From an uncultured Bacteroidota bacterium (GTDB lineage Bacteria; Bacteroidota; Bacteroidia; Flavobacteriales; Flavobacteriaceae), in contig CACJNF010000001.1 of assembly GCA_902594745.1 (NCBI GenBank), forward strand, positions 62,001 to 126,000: 64,000 bases of DNA. The letters are read 5' to 3'. The first letter of the stretch is position 1; each line of letters starts with the position of its first letter. Below the pieces are notes generated by a model that ran no database searches, was not told the origin of the DNA, and saw nothing but the letters and a program-made list of their open reading frames with translations. This document shows positions 30,651 to 41,232 of the stretch, piece after piece. The position numbers and the translations under genes were made by a program.

Positions 30651-30655
30651 TTTTG
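30648..30655 (+). promoter_or_regulatory. -7 box TAATTTTG upstream of uvrA
   Basis: Exact TAnnTTTG 17 nt before the ATG. Confidence 0.5.
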
Positions 30656-30672
30656 CATTTTTTAAAGGCTTA

Positions 30673-33453
30673 ATGAAAGATATTTCTAAGATTGACCCCA
30701 AACATAACATCATCATTAAAGGTGCAAAGCTTCATAACCTAAAGAATATTGATGTTGTAATACCTAGAAATAAATTTACAGTAGTTACTGGTTTATCAGG
30801 CTCTGGTAAATCATCATTAGCTTATGATACTCTATATGCTGAGGGACAGAGAAGGTATGTAGAAAGTTTATCATCATATGCACGTCAATTTATGGGTAAG
30901 TTAAATAAGCCAAAAGTTGATTACATAAAAGGTATATCACCTGCAATAGCTGTTGAACAAAAAATCAATACATCAAATCCAAGGTCAACTGTAGGAACTA
31001 AGACTGAGATTTATGATTACTTGAAACTATTATTTGCAAGAATTGGTAAAACATATTCTCCTGTTTCAAATAAAATTGTAAAAAAAGATTCAGTATCTGA
31101 TGTTGTTGATAAGATAATGAGCTTTGATGCTAAGACAAAGCTTCTGCTCTTATCACCAATTGAATCATCAACTAAAGAGAAGTCAAAGGAAAGAATTGAA
31201 ATACTTAAGAAACAGGGTTTTGTTAGAATTTTTAAGAAAGGTGAAATAATTGATCTTAATGATATTAATGGAAAGGAAATATTAGATTTTAATCTAGTTG
31301 TTGACAGATTAGTTGTAAAGCATGACGAAGATTTCAAATCAAGAGTTTCAGATTCTGTTCAACTTTCATTTTACGAGGGAAAAGGTGTTTGTTCTATTTA
31401 TGACATTGAGAAGGGTAAAGAAGTAACTTTTTCTAACAAATATGAGATGGATGGCATAAAATTTATTGAACCATCTATACACCTCTTTAGTTTCAACAAT
31501 CCTTTTGGTGCATGCAAAAACTGTGATGGATTTGGAGAAACAATAGGAATTGATGAAGAATTAGTAATCCCTAACAAAGCATTATCAGTATATGATGATG
31601 CAATTGCTCCCTGGAGAGGAACAGGTTTAAGGAAGTATTACATGAAATTGATTAATAATGCAGATAGCTTCAAATTTCCAATATATAAACCATATAATAA
31701 GTTATCAAAAGAAGAAATTGAAACTCTATGGAATGGGAATGAGCATTTTACAGGTATAAATAAATTCTTTAAATACTTAGAGAAAAAAAATTATAAAATT
31801 CAAAATAGAGTACTCTTATCAAGATATCGTGGTAAAACCCTATGTAACAAATGTAAAGGAAGTAGGCTTAGAGAAGAGTCCTATCATGTAAAAATAGATG
31901 GCAAAAATTTACCTGAAATATTGGCAATGCCTATTGATAAACTTGGATTGTTTTTTAAAGAAATTAAAATAAATAAAACTGACAAAGAAATATCAGCTAG
32001 AATCTTAAAAGAGATTAACAATAGAATTGACTATATGAATAATGTAGGATTAGGATACCTAACACTAAACCGAAAAGCAAATACTTTATCAGGAGGAGAA
32101 ACTCAAAGAATTAATCTAGCATCTTCTCTAGGAAGTAGTCTAGTAGGCTCAACATATATTCTAGATGAGCCATCTATTGGTCTTCATTCAAGAGATAATG
32201 ATAATCTTATTAAGATTTTAAAAAATTTAAAAGATATAGGTAACACTGTAATCGTTGTAGAACATGATGAGGAAATCATTTTATCTGCTGACCATATTGT
32301 TGATATTGGCCCAATGGCAGGATCTCTAGGAGGTGAAATAGTTGGTCAGGGAACAGTTAATCAGTTATTAGATTCTGATACACTGACATCAAAATATTTA
32401 AGGGGAGTTGAAAAAATTGAGTATCCAAGCCAAAGAAAGAAACCAGAATATTTTATAAATGTCAATGGTGCTAGAGAAAATAATTTAAAAAACATAAATG
32501 TAAAGATTCCTTTAGGTTGTCTATCAATGATTACAGGAGTGTCAGGAAGTGGAAAGTCTACATTAGTTAAGAAAATAATATATCCGGCATTGCTTAATTA
32601 TTTTAGAGATTATTCTCAAAAACCAGGAAAGTTCATTGATTTAACTGGGAATTTAAGTAAAATCAAATCTGTTCAGTTTATTGATCAGAACCCCATTGGA
32701 AGATCTTCTCGATCAAACCCTGTAACATATTTGAAAGTTTACGATGATATTAGAACGTTATATTCAAAAATACCTCAGTCTGTTTCTAAGGGCTTTAAAT
32801 CGAAATTCTTTTCATTTAACACAGATGGTGGAAGATGTGATGAATGTAAAGGAGAAGGGATTGTAAGGATAGAAATGCAGTTTATGGCAGATGTAGAGCT
32901 TGAGTGTGAAATATGTAAAGGAAAAAGATTTAAAAATGAAATTACTTCAATTAAGTATAATGGAGTTAGTATTGATATGCTATTAAATATGACTGTTGAT
33001 GATGCAATTCAATTTTTCAGAAAGTATAACCAAACGAAAATTGTCAATAAACTCCTACCCCTTCAATCAGTGGGACTTGGTTATGTTTCTTTAGGTCAGT
33101 CTTCTAATACTTTATCAGGAGGTGAAGCTCAAAGAATTAAGCTAGCCTCTTTTATTGGAAAAGGAGATCAGCTTGATAAAACTTTTTTCATTTTTGATGA
33201 ACCTACTACCGGTCTGCATTTTCATGATGTGAAAAAGCTATTAAATACATTTAATAAATTGATTAGAATGGGACATTCAATACTTGTTATTGAGCATAAC
33301 CTTGATATGATTACCTGTGCAGATCATATAATCGATCTTGGTCCAGAAGGAGGAGATAAAGGTGGGAATATTGTTGCTATGGGAACTCCAGAAGATTTAA
33401 TTAAAAGCAAAGAATCATATACCGGTAAATATCTAAGGAAAAAGATTGGATAG
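30673..33453 (+). CDS. uvrA: Excinuclease ABC subunit A
   Basis: TGLSGSGKSSLAYDTLYAEGQRRYVESLSSYARQF, zinc-finger CDECKGEGI...CEICKGKRF, LSGGEAQRIKLAS. Confidence 0.98.
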   Translation: MKDISKIDPKHNIIIKGAKLHNLKNIDVVIPRNKFTVVTGLSGSGKSSLAYDTLYAEGQRRYVESLSSYARQFMGKLNKPKVDYIKGISPAIAVEQKINTSNPRSTVGTKTEIYDYLKLLFARIGKTYSPVSNKIVKKDSVSDVVDKIMSFDAKTKLLLLSPIESSTKEKSKERIEILKKQGFVRIFKKGEIIDLNDINGKEILDFNLVVDRLVVKHDEDFKSRVSDSVQLSFYEGKGVCSIYDIEKGKEVTFSNKYEMDGIKFIEPSIHLFSFNNPFGACKNCDGFGETIGIDEELVIPNKALSVYDDAIAPWRGTGLRKYYMKLINNADSFKFPIYKPYNKLSKEEIETLWNGNEHFTGINKFFKYLEKKNYKIQNRVLLSRYRGKTLCNKCKGSRLREESYHVKIDGKNLPEILAMPIDKLGLFFKEIKINKTDKEISARILKEINNRIDYMNNVGLGYLTLNRKANTLSGGETQRINLASSLGSSLVGSTYILDEPSIGLHSRDNDNLIKILKNLKDIGNTVIVVEHDEEIILSADHIVDIGPMAGSLGGEIVGQGTVNQLLDSDTLTSKYLRGVEKIEYPSQRKKPEYFINVNGARENNLKNINVKIPLGCLSMITGVSGSGKSTLVKKIIYPALLNYFRDYSQKPGKFIDLTGNLSKIKSVQFIDQNPIGRSSRSNPVTYLKVYDDIRTLYSKIPQSVSKGFKSKFFSFNTDGGRCDECKGEGIVRIEMQFMADVELECEICKGKRFKNEITSIKYNGVSIDMLLNMTVDDAIQFFRKYNQTKIVNKLLPLQSVGLGYVSLGQSSNTLSGGEAQRIKLASFIGKGDQLDKTFFIFDEPTTGLHFHDVKKLLNTFNKLIRMGHSILVIEHNLDMITCADHIIDLGPEGGDKGGNIVAMGTPEDLIKSKESYTGKYLRKKIG

Positions 33454-33455
33454 AA

Positions 33456-34916
33456 CTACCAGTTTTTATTAAACTTATCTATAAATATATTTACGTCATC
33501 ACTCAGCCTAAAAATATATGCAGCAAGAGTATATAAAATAAATATAAGGCTAGACTTAATTATAATATTCAATAATGGCTGAAATCCTAGTTCAAGATTT
33601 GAAAATACAATATATGTCAAGATACTTAAAACTATAATTTTGATTGTATCATTGCTGTATGGATGCATCTTAAATTTAACCCTAATGAGGTAGATCTTTA
33701 GCGAGTTCATTATTGCAAGGACAATAAGAGTTGCATACGCTGCACCAATGATACCATAGTCAGTAATTAGATATATATTGAGAAATACAGCTAGTATTGA
33801 AGAAAACAGCGAAAACCAGAATGTGTAATAATAGTATTTTGAATTAGAAATAATATTATTAATACATCCTATCGACATTGTGTATAGTTTACCCAGGGAT
33901 ACAATAATTACTATTGGAATACCTATTGAATATCCATCCTGATTTAACATGTTATAAAAATCATCAAGGTTTAAATTAATCAGTAAAAAAAATAGGCTTG
34001 CTACTAAAACTAGATTCGTGGAGCTTTTCTTAAGTAAGCCTTCTAATTTTTTAAAATGCTTTTTATTAATTGCATCTGCAACTACAGGACTTAATATTTG
34101 GAACATTGCCCTGCCTGGTATTTCAATAACTGCTGCAATAAAAACTGCAACTGAATAGTATGCTACATTCTCTACAGTTAAAATGGAAGAAAGCATTGAT
34201 TTATCGATATCTAAGATTATACTTGATGCAGCTCCTGACAAAAAAATCAGCAAACAATACTTAAAGATCTCTCCAAAATCATCTTTGAAACTAATATTAA
34301 TTTTAGGTTTGATAATATAGAAAGAATATATAACTACAATTATTAATCTTAAATAGTAGCCATAAATTAAAAACAATATAAACTCTTCAAAATTTAGTAT
34401 TCCAAGAGAGTATGAAATAAGAAGAAATGATATTAGGAGTCTAGGGTATAATTCTTTTAGAAAGTTACCAAATACAGATTTAAGTTTTACTCTAAGCCAT
34501 GAATAGAAAACTTCAAAAAACGAGGTAGAAATCGCAATGAATATTATAACATAAGCATATTTTGATAGACTTTGATCACTTTGAAATAGATATTGTCTAA
34601 TTTCATCATAGTAGGCGAAAAATAGTGGAACAAAAAGTAGTATTATTATTAATGGAATTAAAACTGAAAGTGTTAGAAGACCATCTTTTTCTCTTTTTTT
34701 TGAGTATTTAGAATAGTACCTAATAACAGCATGCTGGGTTCCAAAAGATATAAATGGTTGTACGATGTTTGATATTGCTAAAAGTGCGATAACAAGACCT
34801 TGAAATGTACTACCCAGATAAGTTGGATAAAGATATAGAGTATTAAATGCTCCTATAAGAAAAGCAACCCCTATACTTATTAAATTTAAAAAAGATTGCC
34901 TTACTACTATACCCAT
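33456..34916 (-). CDS. Polysaccharide biosynthesis / flippase-like membrane protein
   Basis: Multi-TM Wzx-like protein, GTQHAVIRYYSKYSKK, GRAMFQILSPVVADAI. Confidence 0.8.
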   Translation of the reverse strand: MGIVVRQSFLNLISIGVAFLIGAFNTLYLYPTYLGSTFQGLVIALLAISNIVQPFISFGTQHAVIRYYSKYSKKREKDGLLTLSVLIPLIIILLFVPLFFAYYDEIRQYLFQSDQSLSKYAYVIIFIAISTSFFEVFYSWLRVKLKSVFGNFLKELYPRLLISFLLISYSLGILNFEEFILFLIYGYYLRLIIVVIYSFYIIKPKINISFKDDFGEIFKYCLLIFLSGAASSIILDIDKSMLSSILTVENVAYYSVAVFIAAVIEIPGRAMFQILSPVVADAINKKHFKKLEGLLKKSSTNLVLVASLFFLLINLNLDDFYNMLNQDGYSIGIPIVIIVSLGKLYTMSIGCINNIISNSKYYYYTFWFSLFSSILAVFLNIYLITDYGIIGAAYATLIVLAIMNSLKIYLIRVKFKMHPYSNDTIKIIVLSILTYIVFSNLELGFQPLLNIIIKSSLIFILYTLAAYIFRLSDDVNIFIDKFNKNW

Positions 34917-37312
34917 TTATTGTTCTTATAAACCATGTATACGATTAAACTAAAGGTAATTATAATTGTTATTATTCTAATATTTATTCCTGTTTTTACA
35001 ATGCTAGGAGAAAAATAAAAATCAATTTTATGAAACCCAGATGGAACGACCATTCCCCTAAGAATATAGTTTACATCAAAATATTCTGATTTTACATCGT
35101 CAACATATACTTCCCATCCAGATGGATAATATATTTCTGAAAACACAATTAGCTGGTCAGATAATGATTCGAACTCATAAGTTATGTGTGATGATGAGAT
35201 TTTGGTTTTTTCAATTTTAATTAGATCATCTGAGTTAAATACTTTTGAAATAGAAGATGGAACAGAATTATTTATAGATAAGGCAAGTTTACTAATATCA
35301 GTATCTTTTAATTTGATAAGTAATTCATCTGCTGAATTAACTGTTATAAGCGAGTCAACAGACCATGCGTTTCCAAGCGCATCTGGATTCTGGTATAATT
35401 GATCTTCATTATTTTCATCTTTAGCTATCAGATATTTAACATTTAAAGAATTGAACAGCTTCTCGTTATCATGAAGAGATAAATATTCATAATACTCTTG
35501 AAATCTTCTAAGTTTAGCCGCGTGATATCCATTAATAGAATTATGATAATATGAGCTACTTGCATTTGAAAGACCTGCATCAACATTGAAAACTCTATAA
35601 TCAGTTGTGTCAAGTAATATTTCATTATCTAACTCAGTCATTTGATATGTATTATATGACTTATCAATAAATAGTTCTTTATCAATGTATCTTTTATTTA
35701 CATTGAATAAGTCAATAAAAACAATTGCAAATACAATAAGAAATGTAAAGTTCCTACCAATTAGTCTATAAGATCTAAGTGTTGTAAATAGCAATATTCC
35801 AATAATAATAGCTCTTAAAACATCCTTATTGAAAATATTCTTCCTTTCCTCTAAAATCATTCCAAAAATTTCAGGTCCGTACGCATTTGAATAATAATCA
35901 TCATATAAACCAGAAAATGAAAGTGAACCTTTAAAAAGAAATAATAATACTAATGGAACTGTAAAGGCTATAAAAGTCCTATTTATGTTCTTAACATTAA
36001 AGTCCCCAAGAAATTTATGCAAACCAATAACTGAAAGAAATGGTACTGCAAACTCTATAATTATCTGAATTGAAGAAACTGCTCTAAACTTATTATAAAA
36101 TGGAAAATAATCAATAAAGAAATTTGTAAGTAATGGAAAGTTTTTACCCCATGATAGTGTTAATGATATTATGAATGATATCAATAACCACCATTTAAAA
36201 GGTCCTTTAACTATAAATAGAGATAGAATAAAAAGAAAAAACATTGATGCACCTATATAAGCAGGTGCTTCAAGAATTGGCTGATCTCCCCAATAAGTTG
36301 GAACAGATGACACAAAAGAATCTGCCTGTTTTCTTGGAACATTGTTATCAATTAAAAACTTATACAAATCTGTGTTTCTTCCAATGTCCTCTGAGGATGC
36401 TCCACCTTGAATTCTTGGAGCAATAAGATTAATACTTTCAAAAATTCCATAACTATATTGTGTTATATAATCATAGTCAAGACCGGTAGAAAGTTCTTTC
36501 TCTGTTCCGTCAGGATTTAATTTAAGCTCACTCTGAGATCTTGTTGAATATTTAGAATAATCATATGTAGAAAGAATATTTGGAGCATTTAAACCCAATG
36601 ATAATATTCCTGCAAGAGCGAATGTTCCAATATATTTTATGTATTCTTTTAAATCTTTTTTTCTATATGAGTCAATCAGGTAAACTATAACATATATACC
36701 TAATAGGATCAACATATAATATGTCATTTGATAATGATTAGCTCTTATTTGCAGTGAAATACCCAGTAAACTAACTAAGAATCCAGGTAATAGCTTATTC
36801 TGCCTCAATAGGACGAGCCCAGCAACTACTAGAGGAATATATGCTATTGCAAGAGCTTTTGTATTGTGTCCAACCTGAAGAATAATTAACAGATAAGTAG
36901 AGAAAGCAAAAGTAACAGATCCAAGAATAGCAATTCTCCATGGAATTTTTAATACCATAAGAAGAATATACATTGTGAGGAGATACAAAAATAAAGTATG
37001 AGCAGGTCTTGGAATAAATCTAAATAAAAGATGGAATGGTGATAATATATCATATGCAAACTTTGCTCCTAGTTGAAATGTTGGCATTCCACCAAAAGCA
37101 TTATCTATCCAGTATATCTCATCTGAGATATTATCTCTATTTTCTTGGATCTCTCTTGACATTGCTTCATACTGATTTATATCTGACTGATATAATTTTT
37201 TTCCATCAACAAGTGGACTATAGAATATCATAGACAATACAGCAAATCCAATTGCAGTATATAAATGAATTAGAGATTTTCTAATTAAAACTTTATTCAT
37301 CGATATCCTCAT
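34907..37312 (-). CDS. YfhO family membrane protein
   Basis: SDINQYEAMSREIQENRD, WIDNAFGGMPTFQLG, C-terminal FSEIYYPSGWEVYVDD...YILRGMVVPSGFHKIDFYF. Confidence 0.9.
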   Translation of the reverse strand: MRISMNKVLIRKSLIHLYTAIGFAVLSMIFYSPLVDGKKLYQSDINQYEAMSREIQENRDNISDEIYWIDNAFGGMPTFQLGAKFAYDILSPFHLLFRFIPRPAHTLFLYLLTMYILLMVLKIPWRIAILGSVTFAFSTYLLIILQVGHNTKALAIAYIPLVVAGLVLLRQNKLLPGFLVSLLGISLQIRANHYQMTYYMLILLGIYVIVYLIDSYRKKDLKEYIKYIGTFALAGILSLGLNAPNILSTYDYSKYSTRSQSELKLNPDGTEKELSTGLDYDYITQYSYGIFESINLIAPRIQGGASSEDIGRNTDLYKFLIDNNVPRKQADSFVSSVPTYWGDQPILEAPAYIGASMFFLFILSLFIVKGPFKWWLLISFIISLTLSWGKNFPLLTNFFIDYFPFYNKFRAVSSIQIIIEFAVPFLSVIGLHKFLGDFNVKNINRTFIAFTVPLVLLFLFKGSLSFSGLYDDYYSNAYGPEIFGMILEERKNIFNKDVLRAIIIGILLFTTLRSYRLIGRNFTFLIVFAIVFIDLFNVNKRYIDKELFIDKSYNTYQMTELDNEILLDTTDYRVFNVDAGLSNASSSYYHNSINGYHAAKLRRFQEYYEYLSLHDNEKLFNSLNVKYLIAKDENNEDQLYQNPDALGNAWSVDSLITVNSADELLIKLKDTDISKLALSINNSVPSSISKVFNSDDLIKIEKTKISSSHITYEFESLSDQLIVFSEIYYPSGWEVYVDDVKSEYFDVNYILRGMVVPSGFHKIDFYFSPSIVKTGINIRIITIIITFSLIVYMVYKNNKWV

Positions 37313-37490
37313 AGTCTATGTATTCTCCGTATTTATCATTTGTTTTTCTCTTATTTGAGTTTGAGGATTTATTAAAATCTGTCTTTTTATTAGGCGATTT
37401 AAACATACTTGCAAATATCATTTTGAAGATAGAAGGAATTATATATCTAATTATTAGATAAATAGTCAAAAAAGCCAATAAAAACTTCAT
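37293..37490 (-). CDS. DUF4834-like small membrane protein
   Basis: MKFLLAFLTIYLIIRYIIPSIFKM...GEYIDYEDIDE, upstream of YfhO. Confidence 0.65.
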   Translation of the reverse strand: MKFLLAFLTIYLIIRYIIPSIFKMIFASMFKSPNKKTDFNKSSNSNKRKTNDKYGEYIDYEDIDE

Positions 37491-37559
37491 AGTTTACGCC
37501 TTTATCAAATTTAATCAAATCTTGAAAAATAACTATTTATTGGTAACTTGCTTTTTCAA

Positions 37560-38699
37560 ATGAAATCTGACTTAAACATTACCATAAAAGAAGTCATAAA
37601 TAGAGATGAATTAAAGAAATTTGTCATGTTCCCTCATACCTTATATAAAGACTCGAAATATTGGGTTGCCCCTATTATAAAGGAAGAGTTAGAAGTATTA
37701 AATAAAGAAACAAATCCTGTATTTAATAATGCGATTGCTCATTATTTCCTTGCATATAATGACGGTAAGATAGTAGGGAGAATTGCAGCATTAATAAATT
37801 GGATTGAGGTTAAAGATCTTAAGAAAAAGAAAGTAAGATTTGGATGGTTTGATTTTATAGATGATAAAAATGTATCAAAAGCTTTACTTGAGAAAGTCAT
37901 TGAGATAGGTAAGAGTAATAATCTTGAGTTCATAGAGGGACCTGTAGGGTTTTCAAATATGGATAAGGCTGGAATGTTGATCAAGGGATTTGAGAAAAAA
38001 AATACAATGATTACAATGTATAACTACTCTTACTATAAGGATCACATGAAAGCTCACGGATATAATAAGCTAGCAGAATGGGTTGAATATGAGCTTAAAA
38101 TTGCAAATTATGATGATTCGCCAGAAAAGATTAAGAAGTTTTCAGATTTGATTCTAAAAAGATATAATCTTAAGAAATTAAACTTCACATCAACTGAGCA
38201 GATTGTTCCTTATGTGGATCAAATGTTCTATTTACTTGGTAAAACATATGATAAGCTTCAAACCTTTGTTCCAATTCAGGAATATCAGATAGATTATTAT
38301 AAAAACAGATTCTTAAAGTATATAAATCCAGGTTTTATTAAATGTGTTACTGATGAGAATGACGAGCTTGTTGCATTTGCAATCACGATGCCTTCGTTTT
38401 CGAATGCGCTTAAAAAAATTAAAGGTAAGGTTGATTTAATTGGAAAATTAAGGCTTTTATATGCTAAAAACTTTAATAGTAAAGGATCTTTATATTTAAT
38501 TGGTGTAAGACCAGATTTTCAGAATAAGGGAGTAATTGCGATTTTATTTAACGAACTACAGAAATTCTATAATAAGTTTGGTATTACAGAGGTTGAAACA
38601 AACCCTGAACTTATTGAAAATACTGCTATTCAGCAACTTTGGAAGAACTACGAAAATAATCAGCATAAAAATAGAGCAACCTTTACAAAACAGATTTAA
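37560..38699 (+). CDS. GNAT-like acyltransferase
   Basis: FVMFPHTLYKDSKYWVAPIIKEE..., GPVGFSNMDKAGMLIKGFE, LIGVRPDFQNKGV; ATG at 37560 preferred. Confidence 0.65.
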   Translation: MKSDLNITIKEVINRDELKKFVMFPHTLYKDSKYWVAPIIKEELEVLNKETNPVFNNAIAHYFLAYNDGKIVGRIAALINWIEVKDLKKKKVRFGWFDFIDDKNVSKALLEKVIEIGKSNNLEFIEGPVGFSNMDKAGMLIKGFEKKNTMITMYNYSYYKDHMKAHGYNKLAEWVEYELKIANYDDSPEKIKKFSDLILKRYNLKKLNFTSTEQIVPYVDQMFYLLGKTYDKLQTFVPIQEYQIDYYKNRFLKYINPGFIKCVTDENDELVAFAITMPSFSNALKKIKGKVDLIGKLRLLYAKNFNSKGSLYLIGVRPDFQNKGVIAILFNELQKFYNKFGITEVETNPELIENTAIQQLWKNYENNQHKNRATFTKQI

Positions 38700-38701
38700 T
38701 C

Positions 38702-40099
38702 ATGTACAATGAAGGAACAATAATTGCTCTATCCTCCCCTCCTGGTTCTGGTGCAATTTCTATTATTAGATTATCAGGTAAAGATTCAATATCTAAAACT
38801 GATAAATTCTTCGAGTCTAAATCTGGAAAGAAATTAAAAGATTGTTCTGGTTACTCTATAAGCTATGGTAACTTTTTGGTTAACAAAGAAGTTCTTGATG
38901 AAGTTGTAATATCTCTTTACAAAGGACCTCACTCCTATACCGGTGAAGATGTAGTTGAGATATCTTGTCATGGTTCAAATTATATTCAACAAGAAATAAT
39001 CTCATCTTATACAAACTCTGGAGTAAGATTAGCTTCACCAGGCGAATTTACACTTAGAGCTTATTTAAATAATAAAAAAGATCTATCTCAGGCTGAGGCA
39101 GTTAGTGATTTAATTGCTTCTGAGTCAAAAGAAGCTCATAGAGTAGCAATGCAACAGATGAGAGGTGGTTATTCTAATGAGATTGAAGAGTTGAGAGAAA
39201 AATTGATTGATTTTAAGTCATTAATTGAGTTAGAACTTGATTTCTCTGAGGAAGATGTTGAATTTGCAGATAGAAAAGATTTAAAAGATCTTTTAAATAC
39301 CCTTGAGAACAAGTTATCTGGTCTAATTGAATCATTTACTTACGGAAATGTTATTAAAGAGGGAGTAACAGTTACAATTGCAGGTAAGCCTAATGCTGGT
39401 AAATCCTCACTTTTAAATGCATTAGTTAATGAAGATAAGGCTATTGTATCGGACATTCCAGGTACTACTAGGGATGCAATAGAAGATGTAACAGTTATTA
39501 ATGGAATAAAGTTCAGATTTATTGATACTGCAGGTATTAGAGAGACATCAGATAAGATTGAATCTATTGGTGTAGAAAGGGCTAAAGGAAAAATAGGCAA
39601 ATCTAGAGTACTTATATACTTATTTGATAGGTCAGATATTAGTGAAAATGAGCTTATAAATGAGGTTGAAAGCTATAAAAGAGATGATTTAAATATTTTT
39701 ATAGTGGAAAACAAAATTGATTTATTAAATAATTTAAATACAGATAGTTACAAGAATAATATAAATCAATTAATTAAGTCAACAAATATAGAATTACTCC
39801 AAATTTCAGCACTAAATCAAACAAATATTGAAGATCTTAAGAATGCTATTTCAAAAAATCTAAATCTGTCTTCTGAAAACAGTATTGTAATTACTAATTC
39901 TAGACATCTTGATGCGCTAAAAAACTCTCTTAAAGCTATTGAGTCTGTAAAAAGAGGACTAAAAGAAGGTATTTCTGGTGATTTACTCAGTATTGATCTA
40001 AATGATGCTATTATTAATATTTCTATTATTACTGGTAAAATAGATATTGATCAGGATATCTTAGGGTCAATATTCACTAAGTTCTGCATCGGTAAGTAA
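38702..40099 (+). CDS. mnmE: tRNA modification GTPase MnmE
   Basis: IIALSSPPGSGAISIIRLSG, GKPNAGKSSLLNALVNEDKAIVSDIPGTTRD, C-terminal FCIGK. Confidence 0.97.
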   Translation: MYNEGTIIALSSPPGSGAISIIRLSGKDSISKTDKFFESKSGKKLKDCSGYSISYGNFLVNKEVLDEVVISLYKGPHSYTGEDVVEISCHGSNYIQQEIISSYTNSGVRLASPGEFTLRAYLNNKKDLSQAEAVSDLIASESKEAHRVAMQQMRGGYSNEIEELREKLIDFKSLIELELDFSEEDVEFADRKDLKDLLNTLENKLSGLIESFTYGNVIKEGVTVTIAGKPNAGKSSLLNALVNEDKAIVSDIPGTTRDAIEDVTVINGIKFRFIDTAGIRETSDKIESIGVERAKGKIGKSRVLIYLFDRSDISENELINEVESYKRDDLNIFIVENKIDLLNNLNTDSYKNNINQLIKSTNIELLQISALNQTNIEDLKNAISKNLNLSSENSIVITNSRHLDALKNSLKAIESVKRGLKEGISGDLLSIDLNDAIINISIITGKIDIDQDILGSIFTKFCIGK

Positions 40100-40188
40100 C
40101 TAATAATCAGTAACTTATATAGTAAATATACAACTAATTTATTAACTTCAAAATTTAATTTAGAATTTTATATTCTGATTTAAGAAGG

Positions 40189-40602
40189 TTACATTTCAAA
40201 TGGTTCTATAATAATCTCTTTTATTTCATCAAGACCAGTGAAATATCTCCAAACCATAATAATATCATTAGATTTTGCAAAATCAAACCCATTAGCAGCC
40301 CTCATATCAGATATAAGAGAAGTTTTGGTGATATAATTTACAGCGTCACTGTATGGTTCAACCTCATATACATAAACAAAATACCTATCCTGCTCATTTA
40401 AAATATTAATCATTGATATCCCCTGACCTAAATCCATAGGTAATTGATAGCGTTCTTTTAATGCAGAGATGATCCCATCAATTATTTCTCCTCTTTGATT
40501 TCTATCATTCTCAACATTAGATAACCTTTGTTCAAGAGTTGCGTTAGAAGTTGTATTCTGACAAGCAATAAATAGTAACAATATAAATAGTATTCTTTTC
40601 AT
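40189..40602 (-). CDS. Hypothetical lipoprotein
   Basis: MKRILFILLLFIACQN lipobox. Confidence 0.55.
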   Translation of the reverse strand: MKRILFILLLFIACQNTTSNATLEQRLSNVENDRNQRGEIIDGIISALKERYQLPMDLGQGISMINILNEQDRYFVYVYEVEPYSDAVNYITKTSLISDMRAANGFDFAKSNDIIMVWRYFTGLDEIKEIIIEPFEM

Positions 40603-40883
40603 TTCTTTTTAGAATTAATAAACAGGTATAATAAGAGAACTAATACTCCTGTATAGATAAATGTTATTGGCTTGTAGGTTAATATATTTTCAATATGATA
40701 GTATTCTGGGTTTATAAATCTTGTCCCCCCTCCATTTTCTCTTGGAACATACCAAGTATGAGGATAAATATTATATGTAAAAAAAGGTTTAAGGACTATC
40801 ATCAAAAGCCAATACTTGAATCTACCATTAGATAAAAACAAATTCTTAAGACCAGCAGAAAGTTTTAAAAAGAAAGTCTTCAT
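40599..40883 (-). CDS. Hypothetical membrane protein
   Basis: Two predicted TM segments; overlaps the preceding gene by 4 nt. Confidence 0.55.
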   Translation of the reverse strand: MKTFFLKLSAGLKNLFLSNGRFKYWLLMIVLKPFFTYNIYPHTWYVPRENGGGTRFINPEYYHIENILTYKPITFIYTGVLVLLLYLFINSKKK

Positions 40884-41204
40884 CTACTTAGCTGTTTTAT
40901 TACCGTTCTTAAATAAAAGAAAAAGATGTAATATAACCATCAACAAAACAATAATTAAAAAGGTTGGTGATTCAAAAGCTAATTCTTCAGCAAAGAGGTT
41001 TAAAACAACATATATTGTCATAACTACAGCAGAAGTAATTCTCATATCTCTACTCCACCCAATTGCTCCAGCTCTTTTATAAGCTGTAGCTGCCATTAAT
41101 GGCAAACCAACAATAAATACTACCAAAACTGTAGATAAGAGAAATCTAAGAAAGTATGTCATTCCTTTAATTGGCTCATCATCAAAGAGAAAGTATTTTT
41201 TCAT
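40884..41204 (-). CDS. Hypothetical membrane protein (DUF805-like context)
   Basis: YFLRFLLSTVLVVFIVGLPLMAATAYKRAGAIGWS, three TM segments. Confidence 0.5.
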   Translation of the reverse strand: MKKYFLFDDEPIKGMTYFLRFLLSTVLVVFIVGLPLMAATAYKRAGAIGWSRDMRITSAVVMTIYVVLNLFAEELAFESPTFLIIVLLMVILHLFLLFKNGNKTAK

Positions 41205-41232
41205 AGTTCTATTAAATTTAATAAATTATAGC

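Noticed and set aside
39340-39600. Minus-strand ORF inside mnmE
   Set aside because: Antisense to the conserved G domain; no independent support.
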